Assembly (NCBI RefSeq): GCF_963678635.1
Contig: NC_087065.1
Span: 35,211,807 to 35,275,806 of the forward strand
Origin: Symsagittifera roscoffensis
Taxonomy: Eukaryota; Xenacoelomorpha; Acoela; Convolutidae
Length of the DNA stretch: 64,000 bases
Direction of reading: 5' to 3'
Shown piece after piece: positions 22,277 through 34,904 of this stretch; within the stretch, counting starts at the first letter, position 1; each line of letters opens with the position of its first letter. The notes under the pieces are model-generated. The model was not told the DNA's origin. It was given only the letters and a program-made list of their open reading frames with translations, and did no database searches. A program made the translations under genes and the position numbers.

Positions 22277-23268
22277 CCCGGGTTGACATCCATAAAAGTA
22301 AAATGATGCGTATCAAACAATTTCATATATGGCGACTATGGAAAAAATGCTTGTCATACAATTTTCATACAAAATTTTAAAACTGTATTAAACGTTTTCT
22401 TTTCCTAAAAAGAAGCACTTCTGTTCTTTTTCCATCTTTTAAATCTTTCTGCTCAATAAAAACATGATTTTAATTTTGGTCAAAAAAATGCTTATCATAA
22501 TATTTTTATATATGAAAATCGTATTATAAGCGTTTTGAATAAAACTTCAAAATAAAACAAAAATAAAAATAAAACTTCAAAATTAATTTAACGATGATTC
22601 TGGATGAACTTATATGAGTTTTAAAAAAATTTATTTAAAGAATGCATTTTGACTCTCAAAAACGTGATTTTAGTTTTGGTCGAAAAAATGCTTATCATAT
22701 AATTTTCATATATGAAAATTGTGTAGTATGCGTTTTTTCATAAGCAAAAACACAATTTTGCGAAAAAAAATTTTGCATGCAAATTTTGACTTTCTGTGTT
22801 TTTAACGTAGTCCAGGATGAGTTTTTTACCCAAAAAATCCAAAAACCACAAAAAAATTGTTTTTTTTTTGTGAACACGATTTTTGTTTTTTTTATTTCAT
22901 TTGCTAAGATAAAAATAAATTTGTAAAAAAAAACAGGACTTTTTCTCAACTACCAAAATTTTCAAACCAAAAACTATCTAGCCATATACAAAAAGTTACA
23001 TTTTTGGTATATAAATCCATGTGAAAATGTACTAATTAACGTAGGTAGAAAAAAATCACCAAATGCAGTTTATCTGCGTGGTAAATGCCAGTTATACTCT
23101 GGGTTGTCTTATGACAAAAAGTCCAGGGTTAGTGTTCCGGATGAAATAAAAAATTCAAAACAATTTTTTTTGTTATTTTCATTTATGGAAAAAATGCTTG
23201 TCATACAATATCATAGTATTTTTTTGGTCTGTGAAAAAGTGTGATAAGCATTTTTTGTCAACCCGGGG
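22277..23268. mobile_element. element with CCCGGGTTGAC termini
   Basis: The left end is CCCGGGTTGACATCCATA at 22277. The right end near 23230-23268 reads GTGATAAGCATTTTTTGTCAACCCGGGG. The interior repeats an 'AATGCTTATCATA-AATTTTCATATATG' segment several times. The element matches the one at 9304-10068. The open frames over 22006-22380 and 22695-22949 cross element boundaries and are not gene-like. Confidence 0.5.
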
Positions 23269-23319
23269 CGTTAGAAGCTTTTTTCATGTTTTCTTTTTTT
23301 TGTTATTTCTTCTAAACGG

Positions 23320-25620
23320 AATTGAGAAATAATTTTTGAATGATTCTAACCAATAGGAAATGATCATACAGCGTCTTTTTTTCGAAAATGCATTAACATA
23401 ATTGTATTAAGCGTTCTCTACTTCTCAGTAGAGATTACATGGCGGTTGGAAATTTTTATTCTAGGGAAAAGTAGTTTTTGGATATCGTGGCTTGATTCTT
23501 TGAATAATTTGCAAATCACCTCACAAAAGAAAAACAAAAACAAAATTCATAGACACAGAATAATCAGTTTCTGTTTTCTTGATTTTTTTGTGTACACTAC
23601 TGCATGAAAAAACATAAAATTGAGAAAAAATTGTATGAGTTTGAAAGTGAGTGTAAGACTAAAAACAACGACTGAATTTTAGAACTTTTCATTTCGAAAA
23701 CTGATGTGGCCATTCAAAAAAAATTATTACCCAAAAACCTAACTTTACAAATTGCACGATAAACATTATTTCCAAAGACTCCATTTATGGAATTGCATCA
23801 ACTGTAAAACTGTATCAATTTTTACTGTAAAACAATTCAACATAAGCACTGTTTGTGCATGGACGTTAACCCGGAAGAACAATAAGCAAACAAATACTCC
23901 GATTTTTCTTTTTCTTGATAATTTTTGAATCAATTTTTACAACAAAAATGGCACGGTAGCCAGCCCAAAAAAAAAGGTTTCGAGAAAGATTACTTACTTA
24001 ACTACATAGCTTCTTAAAAACCATTATCTTTTTTGAAAAAAAAATTATCCAATTCAAATCTGGGGCGTGATGGTGATTTGATAACGCGCATATTATGGTC
24101 TTTATTTTAAGCTTCTTCTTTTTTTTTAGAAATGCATGAACACAATTGTATTTAGCGGTCTCTATTTCTCAAAATTTGAAAATCACCTCACAATGAAACA
24201 AAAAATCGTTGGCACAAATTTCTCTTTTTTTGTTTTCTTTCTTTTTGTGAGTGTGTAGTACTGCATACATATACGAAAAAAAAAATGAAGAACTTGTATG
24301 AGTTTAGAAGTGATCGTGTGACTTATAAAAGAAAAATAATATTATTTGGCAAATTTTAGGCGTTTTCCTTTTGAAAATTTTTATGGCCATTCAAAAAAGC
24401 TATTATCATAAAAATTTAATTTTATAAATGATATGATAGGCATATTTACCAAAAATTACATTTATGGAATTGTAAGAATAACGTTGTTGTTGTATAAATT
24501 TTTATGATAAGCACATCCTGTGCATTGAGGTCAACCCGAGAGGGCAGTAAGCAAACCAAAATTCCAACTTCTTTTCTCTAGGAAAGTAAACTTTTGCCAA
24601 AAAAACTAACAAATCAATATCCAGACGAAATTACGCATATCTCAACTATCAATTCGATTCCAATAGGGCCAGTTTTCACATTTCGTACTCTTTTCAGCCA
24701 ATCAGATTTTAAACAGTCAATTTAACCTGCTTTCTGACCTCACTGCTTTAGCGGAAGTTTACGTACTGCACTCGCAACTTCGGGCAATTTCAAAAACAAA
24801 CTAAATTAATTTCATAAAGTTCCGTGAAAACAATTTTTTTGATATCGAAGCGAGCTTTTTTCCAAAAAATTGAGCCTAAATTTTTCGTACTTTTAAAGGC
24901 AGTTGAACAAAGTTTGCATAATTTGGCAAAAACCAATCGTTTGATGCTTTTGCTTGGATTGTATAGAATATTGTTCCTTAATCCTTCTCAGTAACGCCAT
25001 AGTGCATCAGATTTCGAATTTATTTAGAATATCTCCCTTTCCCGAAGCGGAGAATTTGTTCAGTTGATTAAGATAGTCGAACTTTCGACCAATCTGAATG
25101 CAACGAAATTCTTTTTCTGTAATTCTTAATACAAAGCTAATCAGGGGCTGGTGTACTGTTTTAATTGGAGGGGTAGAGATTCTTCGGTAGATACCACAAA
25201 AAGTATGTTTCAAACTTTGTATTACAAGTAAAACTATATTTTTTGAAACAGCAAAATTAATTGCACAAGGCAGTATAGCGTAGGTGACTTTTGTGTACGT
25301 GACAAAAACTTTGCAACTAATGCTGACTCAATGTCAATTTTAATTAGACACCTTGTGAACAAAATGAATAACAAGTTTTTTTGAATAATTTTAGCCAATA
25401 GGAAATAGGCATACGCACGTTCTGATCTCAACCCTGATTTTTGGTATGTAAATTAGCTTTTAATTAATTACATAGTTCCTTAAAATTCATCGAGTTTTGA
25501 GAAAAAAGTTATCCAACTCAATTATGGGGCCTGACGGTGATTTCATAACGCACTAAATATGGTCTTCGGTTCTCAGCTTCTTCCTTCTCTCCGAAATGCA
25601 TGAAGATAATTGTTTTACGT
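23320..25620 (+). repeat. locally repeated segment, three diverged copies
   Basis: Copy 1 (about 23320-23890), copy 2 (about 24000-24560) and partial copy 3 (about 25375-25620) share ordered blocks. These are 'CCAATAGGAAAT', 'GAAATGCAT-AACA-AATTGT', 'AATCACCTCACAA', 'TGGCCATTCAAAAAA' and a terminal GTTAACCCG/GTCAACCCG. Copies 2 and 3 also share 'GGGGC-TGA-GGTGATTT-ATAACGC'. They look like tandem or nested insertions of the CCCGGGTTGAC-ended family. There is no coding content. Confidence 0.55.
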
Positions 25621-26434
25621 ATTTTCTGTTTTCAAAAATGAGTCAATGCGATTGAAAAAATTTTTTCTGAAAAAATCAGTAGTTGGAATTTCGTTTAAAA
25701 TGCAGCAGAAGTGTAACATCATTTTTTAAAAACATTTGTCTGGAAAGCGGGTATATATAAATAAAATTACTGAGAAATACATTGCCATGGTAAATAAGCA
25801 AAAAAAAATCATCAAGCGGCTACAGAGCAGACAAAACTTGTTTAAACGACTGTAAGGCCGAAAAAAATTCGAAGTTGAGCTATAAAACCTTTTAAGCAAA
25901 AAAAATCCTAAATTTTACGCCTCCCAAACTTTTGAAGCAAAAAAAGCTATTTAACAATTTGGTGCTTCAAACGACGAATTCTGAAGCAAATAAACCTAAT
26001 TTCATCAAACGAAATTATTTATTCCAAAAAAAAAACATTAAAATGAAAGAAAGCGAAAAATATTAACTGAAAAAAGAAAGCTAAAAACAGGAGTTGCATT
26101 ACAACCAGCAACAACAACTCGAATGAGTGGCTATTTAAAATACAGACATGCTCAAAAACAACCTGTTGACAGGCAATTTGATCTGTTGCTATAAAAAAAG
26201 CCGTGATAACTGATTCAACTGGTTTTGTTAAACTAGTTGTTAACACGAAAAAAAACTATATTTTCTTGTTTGATGACACCTGCTAATCGCAAGAGTAAGC
26301 AAGGCTGTGATGCCTAGTCAAGGAGCAAAACAGAGTCTAAGAGCAGGAAAAAGACTAACCTTTTTTGTTTATACCGGAAAACGAGCATTCCATTTTGTAA
26401 AGTTCAAACCATCTGACAGCTTATAACTAATTTC
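25621..26434. other. intergenic, includes dispersed repeat fragment
   Basis: No gene is supported. The stretch at about 26095-26300 shares blocks with 39640-39860 in intron 1 of the ferritin gene (AAAATACAGACATGCTCAA, and ATCGCAAGAGTAA), so it is a dispersed repeat. The minus-strand open frames over both copies arise from this repeat. Confidence 0.45.
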
Positions 26435-26891
26435 GGGTCTAGGACAACAAGCCGACGGGACTTCAAGCCGAAGGGACTTCAAGCCGAAATTAAAACTTTA
26501 CAAGCGCCTCAAAACACTATTTTATCATCTGTAAAACGTTATTTTTCAAAAATTTTGGCAAGTTTAGCCCATAATAAACGTTATTCATGACAATGCACCG
26601 CTTGTGATTGGCATCCGTTAATAACATCAGCCGGTTTTTGAAATGCATAAATTATAAACTTGAAAAATGCCTTCAACCATGTTTTACTTTCCAACTTTCC
26701 GAAACATCATTTTAAGGCTTAAATTTTATGAAAACGCCAATAACTTGTGAAGAAAGATCATGAAATTCGGAAACTCTTCAAAATGGTTTTCAAATTAATC
26801 ATATTTCACTAGTTTATAAGGAACTATTCGGCTTGAAGTCCCTAATTTTACGATTCGGCTTGAAGTCCCGTCGGCTTGATGTCCGGCACCC
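26435..26891. mobile_element. MITE-like element, CAAGCCGACGGGACTTC termini
   Basis: The element is about 457 bp. The left end has GACAACAAGCCGACGGGACT, continuing TCAAGCCGAA. The right end, inverted, has GACATCAAGCCGACGGGACT, continuing TCAAGCCGAA. The 'GGGACTTCAAGCCGAA' unit is repeated twice at each end. Both flanks carry CTAATTTC (26427-26434 and 26892-26899), an 8-bp target duplication as in hAT elements. It is non-coding. Confidence 0.75.
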
Positions 26892-27033
26892 CTAATTTCA
26901 TATTGCTCAAACAGCAAAATGGGGAGCACAGCATGCTGCTCTTGGACCTTTTTGATCAACGCTTCGCAGCGGAACACTGCTGTTTACTCCTGCTATAACC
27001 TTTGTTTGTAAACTCTTTCTACTCAACGCATTT

Positions 27034-27150
27034 ATGAACCCATGCGGCGTAACTCTGAGCCGACAAAATATCCTCGAAAGTTGAAGTTCTTGTTCCAGAT
27101 GCCAATCTATGTAAGTATTACAAAAGAAATAAAATCGGTAACAGATAATT
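27034..27150 (+). pseudogene. 5' fragment of a PARP-type CCCH gene, decayed
   Basis: The segment aligns without large gaps to the first 120 or so bases of the gene at 19889, beginning with its own ATG. Shared blocks include 'TGAAGTTCTT', a 'CCAG-TGCC-ATCT-TGTAAGTATTACAA'-like run (encoding the first zinc-finger Cys region) and 'GAAATAAAAT'. Frameshifts and stops prevent translation, and homology ends before the second finger Cys. The dispersed repeat that precedes the intact gene follows this fragment, so it is a partial duplicate with rearranged surroundings. Confidence 0.6.
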
Positions 27151-27261
27151 AGTCCTTTTTGACACTTTTGTCAAAAATGGGTAGCAGAAGCTTGCATTTT
27201 TTGGTCAATGAGGTCAATTTAAGATCATTAATGCATGCAAATTTTCCAGTTTTCTAAAAGC

Positions 27262-27375
27262 GAATAGCGTATGCTGCCAAAATATCCAGCATCGAAATCC
27301 TTCCACAATAAACCGAGGAGCGATTATTGGTCCGCACAATCACCGTACCTCTATGCCAATTGCAAAAAACATGGA
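27262..27375 (+). repeat. dispersed repeat, copy 2
   Basis: This is the second copy of the block at 18938-19060 (TGCTGCCAAAATATCCAGC, ATCCTTCCACAATAAACCGA, ATTGGTCCGCACAATC). It lies 110 bp downstream of the PARP pseudogene fragment. Confidence 0.6.
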
Positions 27376-28450
27376 AGTTAAAACGGTTAATTGAATACGC
27401 AACCTCAACTTCATAGAAATTTCCATGAAAAATTATTAAAGAAAATCTAGTCGCAATTGTAATAATAACTATATCAGTTCGATTACGGCAGTTTGAATTC
27501 ACATTTGTCTTTTTCGACTAACAGTAGAGAGCGGTTTTTGAAAAAATGGCATTTTTGTCTGCTACTATGTTGTCCACTTGAACAAAGCATCGTTACGTTT
27601 TTAGTTCACTTAATAGAAGAAACTAGTTTTACACATGCTACGCACCGATTCACCAAAACAAATAAAACAAGGCGCGTTCTCGCAAATAGAAAAACGGCAA
27701 CATGAGATTTACGACGCAAAAAAAATGAAAATTGGAAAAAGGTATACAATCAATTCAGCGTCTTTATATTTTACATTTTAACATTATTTTCATTTTTGGA
27801 AATTTTTGTTGGTCAGATAATTTTGATACACAGTTTGAGTTCCAATTGCACTTCGAAACCCAAGATAACTACCTCGAAAAAACCCTGCAAATTACCAACT
27901 ACGTCTTATTAATATACTTTTAAAGTTTGTTTTTATCATTAAAACTTAAAGTTGCGCTCAACACAGATGTTTGTTTTAAAATGATGCTCGTTTAAAAACC
28001 TAAGCCTATTTGAGAAATGTGGATCTAAAGGTTTGATTTAATTCACTGAAATTTATTTTAAAAATTGGAACAAGTTTTTACGCAGAGGTTATGCTGCACT
28101 TGGCAAGCACCAGGGAAAAACGGCAAAAACTAACTCTAAAATATTGAACGAAAAGTAAGTTAGTGAAATTATTCATGAAAATTAAACCATTTGCTATTGG
28201 CAGGAAGCAAACACATGACCTAGAGCTTAGGGGTCTCCCGATCCTGCACCTTCATCATAGTCGCTTAAATATAGGCGAGAACTTTTCACCAGAGAGACAG
28301 ATGCTTTTTAAAAGCCACAAAATGCGCACTTATTGATAAGGTTGGGGAAAAAAGTAGATTCGTATTATAACAATACGCTTGCTAGTCTACTTATCTTAAA
28401 ACTTAAACCCAAGACTGCTTTGCCTCATTAGTTATTGGATAGCATAATTT
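27376..28450. other. intergenic, nothing recognised
   Basis: No gene, RNA or repeat is supported. Short open frames at 27493 and 27732 lack domains and composition typical of coding sequence. Confidence 0.4.
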
Positions 28451-28611
28451 AGTTTCCATTCAGCAAGCTAATATGGAACAAACTTAAGGCACTGAGGCGA
28501 AGCAGATCTTAAGGCACTGAGGCGAAGGCACTGAGGCGAAGCAGCACTGAGGCGAAGCAGTTTCCATTCAGCAAGCAAATATGGAACAAACTTAAGACAC
28601 TGAGGCGAAGC
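28451..28611 (+). repeat. tandem and direct repeats, CACTGAGGCGAAGC
   Basis: The unit GGCACTGAGGCGAAGC(AG) occurs five times with irregular spacing. It is bracketed by two copies of 'GTTTCCATTCAGCAAGC-AATATGGAACAAACTTAA-' at 28451 and 28559. The motif is GC-rich in an AT-rich setting. Confidence 0.8.
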
Positions 28612-30820
28612 AACATTGCCCTCGGAGTTGAAGAAATAGAAAAACTCATGGATACAGAAAATTTGACTGAAAATTATTGGAAATTGAATTTTCGAGGAAA
28701 AAACTCCTAAGCTTTTCGAATATTGAGAAATGATTATGATTGGCACTCTTTTCTTCAAATTATCTCATTTAGAGAAAGCTGGAAAGTACTTTTCTATTTT
28801 TTTACGCTCAGCTCATTTACCTTTGTATAACATGAGGTGGATGAGAAAAAATGCCCATGATCCTTATTCATATAAACGAAATGAGCTGAACATAAAAACA
28901 AATCATAAACCAAAGCGCGAAAATTAATTTTTCCTGGAAAAAAAGGAAAAAATATCACGACTTCGATAATTGAAAATGACGTTTTTTTTAACATTCAAAA
29001 TCATGCCATGTTTCAGGCAAAATTACTAAATTATTGGAACGAACAGGCCATCAATCAAAAGATTGAAAAGCTTTTCCACTTAACAGTGGCTTGAAAGTAA
29101 GCAAGGTCCGTCCACTCTCTAACACAAAATAATTCAAACACGGTCGAGGCTGAGCTTCACATCACTTGCGATACAAAAACGAAAGACTGGGATTTAAATC
29201 AAATGAAAAAAAAAATCAAAAATTGAAAAAAAAACACTTCGAAAATTTTAAAAAGCCCAGAAAGCTCCGGCACCATTCAAGACTTTTCACTGAACTTTTG
29301 GAAAGCTAGAAATAAGTCGAACATTCAAAAAAAGTAAGCCACAATAAGCAGACAGACCAAAATCTAAAACAGCCGAACATTTTCAGTTTGCAGAAAAAAA
29401 ACAGATCTCGACTGTAATCGAACTCCCGGGCTTTGTCGTCAAGCATGGGTTTACAGCAATGTAGACGAAAGCTGAGCTTTCAAGAAAATTGGGCTACGGG
29501 AATTAAGTCGACGAAAATAAACGGACGAACGATAGTCCGAAAAAGCACCAACGTTTGCAAAAAAGACAGAGCCCTGCCGGATTCGAATCTTAAGCCTTTG
29601 CCGTTTCATGTTGTTGAGTAACCTCTACGCCAGATGCGCCATGTGGCTGATTGAATTTATGATATAAGGAATTATATAAGTGAGCCCAGTGAACAAAGTT
29701 AATTACGGAGAAAAATCTAGTATCTAGACTTATCGCAAGAGTAAAAAGCCTACTTCATAAAAAAACATGGAAAACTTTCATGAACACTAATTCACTTAAA
29801 AATTTCACTGCTGTTTTCAGCGCATGAATTTGTTTTCAGAATTTGATTATACATTTCAAACTAATACTTGAGAAAAAAATTTAAACCGGATTCCAGCTCT
29901 CACCGTCGGACTTTGAGTCATACAAAGCGCTTTCCTTGTTGCCTGACATATACGACGAAACTATTCGTGAAAGCAGTTGTTGCTATGACTCCATCGCTAA
30001 GTGACTTTCTACTATTACTTCCACGTATACTTTCTTCGTACATTTCAGGCAGCAAGGAAAGTGGTTTTTAAAAACCAATATTGCTAGATTACTTTTAATT
30101 AACGCAGAAGCTTTGCACACAACTTAAGTGCAGCTGAAGTAGGAAAAAAAGACTGCCCTAGCTTGTTTCCGCATAGCTGTTGATAACCAGACACGGGAGC
30201 ACTCAACCCCTCAATTTAAAAAGCCATTTTTGCTGAAAAAAAAGCTTTCAAAAATATCGCATTCTTGCAAATTGAGTAGCGAGTACTGCTGAGTAAATAT
30301 GAATTGTTTCCGGAAGGAAAAAAATTATTAAAGGCATCAGCGCTCAAAATTTGCAGCAACCCAATTCAGACAGAAGAAAGCTGCTCCTTCATCACACCAC
30401 TCATGAAAACTCACATTGGGCAGAACAGGACTTCAATTTTATACAATGTTGACCAATTTCGATATCTAAGTTGCACAGCAAACAATAAGTGGATTAGCAG
30501 TATTTGAAGTGAACATCAGCATCTCTACGGTGAGAGATAGCTGTATTGCATTATATTTGTGACACGTAAAGTTAAGAATTCACACGATGCACCCAAGAAA
30601 TTATACCGTTTGAAAAACAATTGGCACTAGCCAAGCCCTAATTTACAATCAACGAACCAATCAATCAAAGAAAATGTTTACAAGTCAAGATTCGTACAAA
30701 CACCACTGTAATGATTTCTACTTGAGAATTTCAGTTTTTTTTTTCTACATAATAATCAGTTCTAGGGTCTTAATTTGTTCCTAGTCCACTGGACGAGTTT
30801 TTGTTGATAATCAGTTTCGC
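28612..30820. other. intergenic, tRNA-derived repeat fragments
   Basis: No protein gene is supported. Two box-B-like segments on the minus strand, near 29408-29450 and 29572-29641, suggest SINE remnants (see separate entry). The dispersed 'ATCGCAAGAGTAAAAAG' motif occurs at 29728. There is no obvious AATAAA on the minus strand just downstream of the ferritin stop. Confidence 0.4.
29572..29641 (-). repeat. tRNA-like (SINE-type) sequence
   Basis: Read on the minus strand, it has a box-A-like TGGCGTAGAGGTTA segment near the start and a box-B-like GATTCGAATCC about 40 nt later, at tRNA spacing. The acceptor stem does not close well and the anticodon arm is irregular. It is therefore a tRNA-derived repeat or tRNA relic rather than a functional tRNA gene. 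Confidence 0.4.
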
Positions 30821-31096
<276 letters not shown>

Positions 31097-31677
31097 TCAA
31101 AATGAGAACATGTGCGTCGAAATTTTTGTTGTTTTAACCGATCAGACATTGTATCAGCACTGAAGTTCTTGTACAGCCAAGGTCAGAAAAAAACAACAAA
31201 AAAAAACAATACCTCATTTTTCGAAGTTTAGCCAATCTTCCTCGTGCCAGACTATGTGTCTTTCAGAATTTCGTCCAAAATTCCATAAAAAAGGACAAAA
31301 TGAGGTGAAACTTAAGAGTTACGTGACTTGTACGTTTATTGTGCAACTCATTTCCATTAGATGATGAGAATTGAACGCATGCATTTCTTTGATCATTTAA
31401 TTTATTTTCAATTAAGGTCCCTCTAAAGTCAACGTTACAAAAACTCCGATTTATTAGCCCACTCGCCACTCGCAACACCCAACGCCACTCATTGACTCAT
31501 CAACTATTCACTCACCCACTCACATCACACTCACCAGTACACCATATCCCTCCCTCAGTCTAAGACACTCCACGTCAACCAGAACACCGGTCCAAAACAC
31601 CTCCACCCGCACTCAACACCCAAACAACTAAATCCCCCCCCCCCCGAGAAACCGCCCACTTTAATCTATCATCCCCC

Positions 31678-33700
31678 ATGACTCCTCTGAGTCTTCACTT
31701 ATTGCAATTAAACTGCAACGATTTCGGTGGTAAGGCCCTTGCGCTTACCCTCCACCTAGAAACAAACAAGATCCACATTGCTGCTCTGTAAGAAACCGAG
31801 CTCAATTGCAACAGCAAAACTTCCTTTCTTGGCAACTATATTTTTGTCTGCAACGACAGCAAAAAAAGACGGAGGCCTCCTCTTCGCAATAGCCAAAAAC
31901 GTCCCCTGTGAAACTTCGAATTCGCACTCGCCACTCTCAGTGGAATCCCAGAAGAACATAAGTAAAGATCCCTGACAAAATTCTACAGACCTCGGCAATA
32001 CGCGTGCCCGCAAGGATACCAAGGATCTATAAACCACCGACTACTTGACTCAGAAGGACTTGTAGTCGGTGATGCCAACGCTCACAGTCCCCTCTTAGAA
32101 TTCCAAAATTACCGAGGACTACTGATATCGGACGAAACAAGGGGCTCCACTACAATCCCCCTCAACTCGGAAGAACAAACCCACCTCAAAACAAACATTG
32201 TCCCCTGGCATCTCTCTCGCATCCTAGACTATCGCCCGATCCTGCAATGTGGCAGCACAAATCTCAACCCACTGTAACCCTCCCACCCGACTCGCTCCCA
32301 ACAAAAGTTACATAAACCTCGATAAAGCTGATTGGGATAAATTCGCAAATGAAGTAGATGAGATACTCTCTCAAAAAGAGGATCCTAGCGATGTTTACAA
32401 AGACGAGAAAGTCTTCAGGGAAACAATTCTGCAATCAGATAAACACCATATCCCCTGCGAACGGCGTAAATTGGCTAAAGCCTCCGTTCTCGAGGAACCC
32501 AAAGACTTAATCAAGCAACTGGACCAAACTACTCTCTGACCCTACCGACCCAAACAGTACTGCCCTGAAGAAAAAGCAATATCTGCACCGCTGTCAAGGA
32601 GAAAACATTTCGCGAGTTCGTGAATTCGAGTAACCATAGAACCAAGTTAAGCAAATATTGTGGAATAGTTCGCATCTTGAACGTTCATGCCCTTAAGATT
32701 CAAACCACAAGACACTTTTCAAGAAGAAGTGGAGAAACGCATAAAAAAGGCGCGTCTATCTCAACCTTTCAGTCACTGTAATTAATTTGAAATATACCAA
32801 TGAAACTAGTTTAAACTATCCCACTGAAGTCATAACCTTAGTTTGCGCGCTTCGCAAATCCATACCATTTGGAAAACAGCCACCATATTTTTTTCTCGTC
32901 AAATCCCTAAAAAATCCCAATCTGTCCAAATCGTATCACCCTATTGACGTATTCAGTCCCGTTAAAGCACTCCTCATTCCTCTTCTAAATGAACCTAAAA
33001 CCCATGCCACACCAACCCGGTTTCCGGCCCCTTATATTCCACTAACAGCGTCTTAAACTCCCTCAAAAATTCATTTTTGCACGGCTTCAATAAAACCGTA
33101 ACATACAGTTCTTGTAGCCGTAGATCTATCTCCTCATTGCCCGACCTCTCAACCTCTGGCTAGGCAACTACCAAAAACCCATGCCAAAAACCCATTCAGA
33201 TAACATCTCTCCAAAGCAAGAATAGTCCGCAAGGAGTCCACGAGTGTCAGTTATCTTCACCACTTTTCAACTACTCTCTCCGACTCCCCCTCTCCACCCA
33301 TAAACTTATTCGTTATACCTTACGCGGACGACTTCAATGTCTACACCCCAGGCACCAATATCAAAACTCAATAAACCTCCCCTCACTCTCTCTCTTATTT
33401 TTTTCTCTCTCTCTCTCTCCCCTCACTCTCTCTCTTATTTTTTTTCTCTCTCTCTCTCCTTCTTTCGCTTTATTTCTTTCTTTCTTTCCCAAACTAAACA
33501 TCCCATACTAATCATTTCTTTCGAAATCCTCAAAGCCCTTCTACACTCACTGCTCTTTCACTCTGGTCCAATCTTGTCGAGGCATCCGCCTTCATCAGGT
33601 TGGATCAGCATTCAAGCTCGATGGCCAGAGTCGACTCAAAACTGGCTCATAGCTTCGGCTAGGAAACCAAAACTGTTCCTCCGTCTGGTGCTCCGCAGAT
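31678..33700 (+). pseudogene. decayed LINE (APE endonuclease plus reverse transcriptase)
   Basis: The N-terminal part, from an ATG at 31678, reads like the start of a LINE apurinic-type endonuclease: LLQLNCNDFGGKA..., then NKIHIAAL. It then meets an in-frame TAA exactly where the conserved Gln of the 'QET' motif is expected, followed by ETEL. A GDANAHSPL block lies near 32070. RT blocks follow in several frames: SYHPIDVFSPV near 32930, an HQPGFRPLYSTNSV-like stretch near 33010-33050, and PYADDFNVYTPGT with the catalytic YADD at 33321-33332. Multiple frameshifts and stops make it inactive. The clade cannot be set. It is antisense to the ferritin gene and sits within its third intron. Confidence 0.8.
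33381..33459 (+). repeat. two copies of a 39-40-bp CT-rich unit
   Basis: The unit CCTCACTCTCTCTCTTATTT, followed by T-run and (CT)n, is present twice in tandem just after the LINE's YADD block. The 189-codon open frame across this region is mostly repeat-encoded Ser/Leu/Phe and is not a gene. Confidence 0.8.
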
Positions 33701-34904
33701 ACGGTATAGACGAAAAAAGACACCACAGTCATAGATTTGCTATCCTTTCCTCGTTTGACAGCTTGATAAGATACCGAAACAGGAGCCTCAACCAGAATCT
33801 AGAATCTCAGAAACTAGAATCGCACCCTCTCTCTCTATATATGTACACAGGAAACCCGGTGGGGGAGCAGTGTGAGATCTGGACGAGACGAAAAAAATCC
33901 AAATAAAGAAATCAATCTTCTGTGAAGAGGTCCCTGAACTAACGCACTAAATGCTTTGAACGAAAACGAAGACCATTTATAACGGAATCTGACCAAAATT
34001 AGGAACATTTATGTGCTGCCCCTCGACGAGGCAACTACCGCGCAAGAACAGCGATCATGCCAATTCGAACTTGAACATTCAACAAAAATTTGGAAACTCT
34101 TGATAAAATGAAAAACCCGAAGCAAAAACGAATGATTGTTCCGCAGAACAAATTACACCACCTAAAAGCTCGCTGCTTATCAAAAATTTTAAATAGTGCA
34201 AAAAGTTTGGATAGAATCTATATCAATTAGTGAAAACATAAATGAATAAATAATACTTTTATTCCGCTGGGAAATCAAAAACCTATAATTCACCGAAGAA
34301 AATAAAGGGCGCAACTCACTTTTTCCTAATTAGCAATTTCGTTATTAAAAACGTAGCATAGCTTCATTTGAGCCAATGAAATTGAAATATACACTAAGAA
34401 AGACTTCATAAATCTCAAATTGAGGATCAGCAACTAAAAACAATTGATTCATTTTGAAAAAGATGTAACAAGCCAAGTGCAGCAATAGAAACTTAAAATG
34501 GAAAATCCGCTCAACTTATTGAAACCAGATAAACTCAAATCGAACACCCTTTGGAATGAAACCAGTGGAATCAGGCTAGCTCAGATTAACCACCATACGA
34601 CAAACAAAGAATCGGCTAAGGTTCCACGAGCAGGGAAGACAGCTCTATTTCAGTTGAATGAGATATTAGCAGCACAAGTTACTGACTCTTGACGGACCAG
34701 CCAATTCATCTTCAACCTTCAGCACAACAGACAGAACTCACTCGACTTGTAATGTATTGAAATCATCAACTGACTCTTAAGACGATCATACCAGAGCTAA
34801 TGCTGACAAATGTTCGGAAGCCGCAGATTTCAGCACCACTATCTTACAGCGACCCACCAAGGAAACACAAAGGAAATCTCGACCTAAACACCTTCCAAAA
34901 CTGT

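Noticed and set aside
28451-28611. CRISPR array
   Set aside because: The repeats are irregularly spaced, short and lack unique spacers of constant length. The window is eukaryotic.
29572-29641. Functional tRNA gene
   Set aside because: Box-A-like and box-B-like segments are present, but the acceptor and anticodon arms do not fold properly.
33337-33906. 189-codon plus-strand open frame
   Set aside because: It is mostly encoded by CT repeats downstream of the LINE's YADD block, and the residues do not match RT in that frame.
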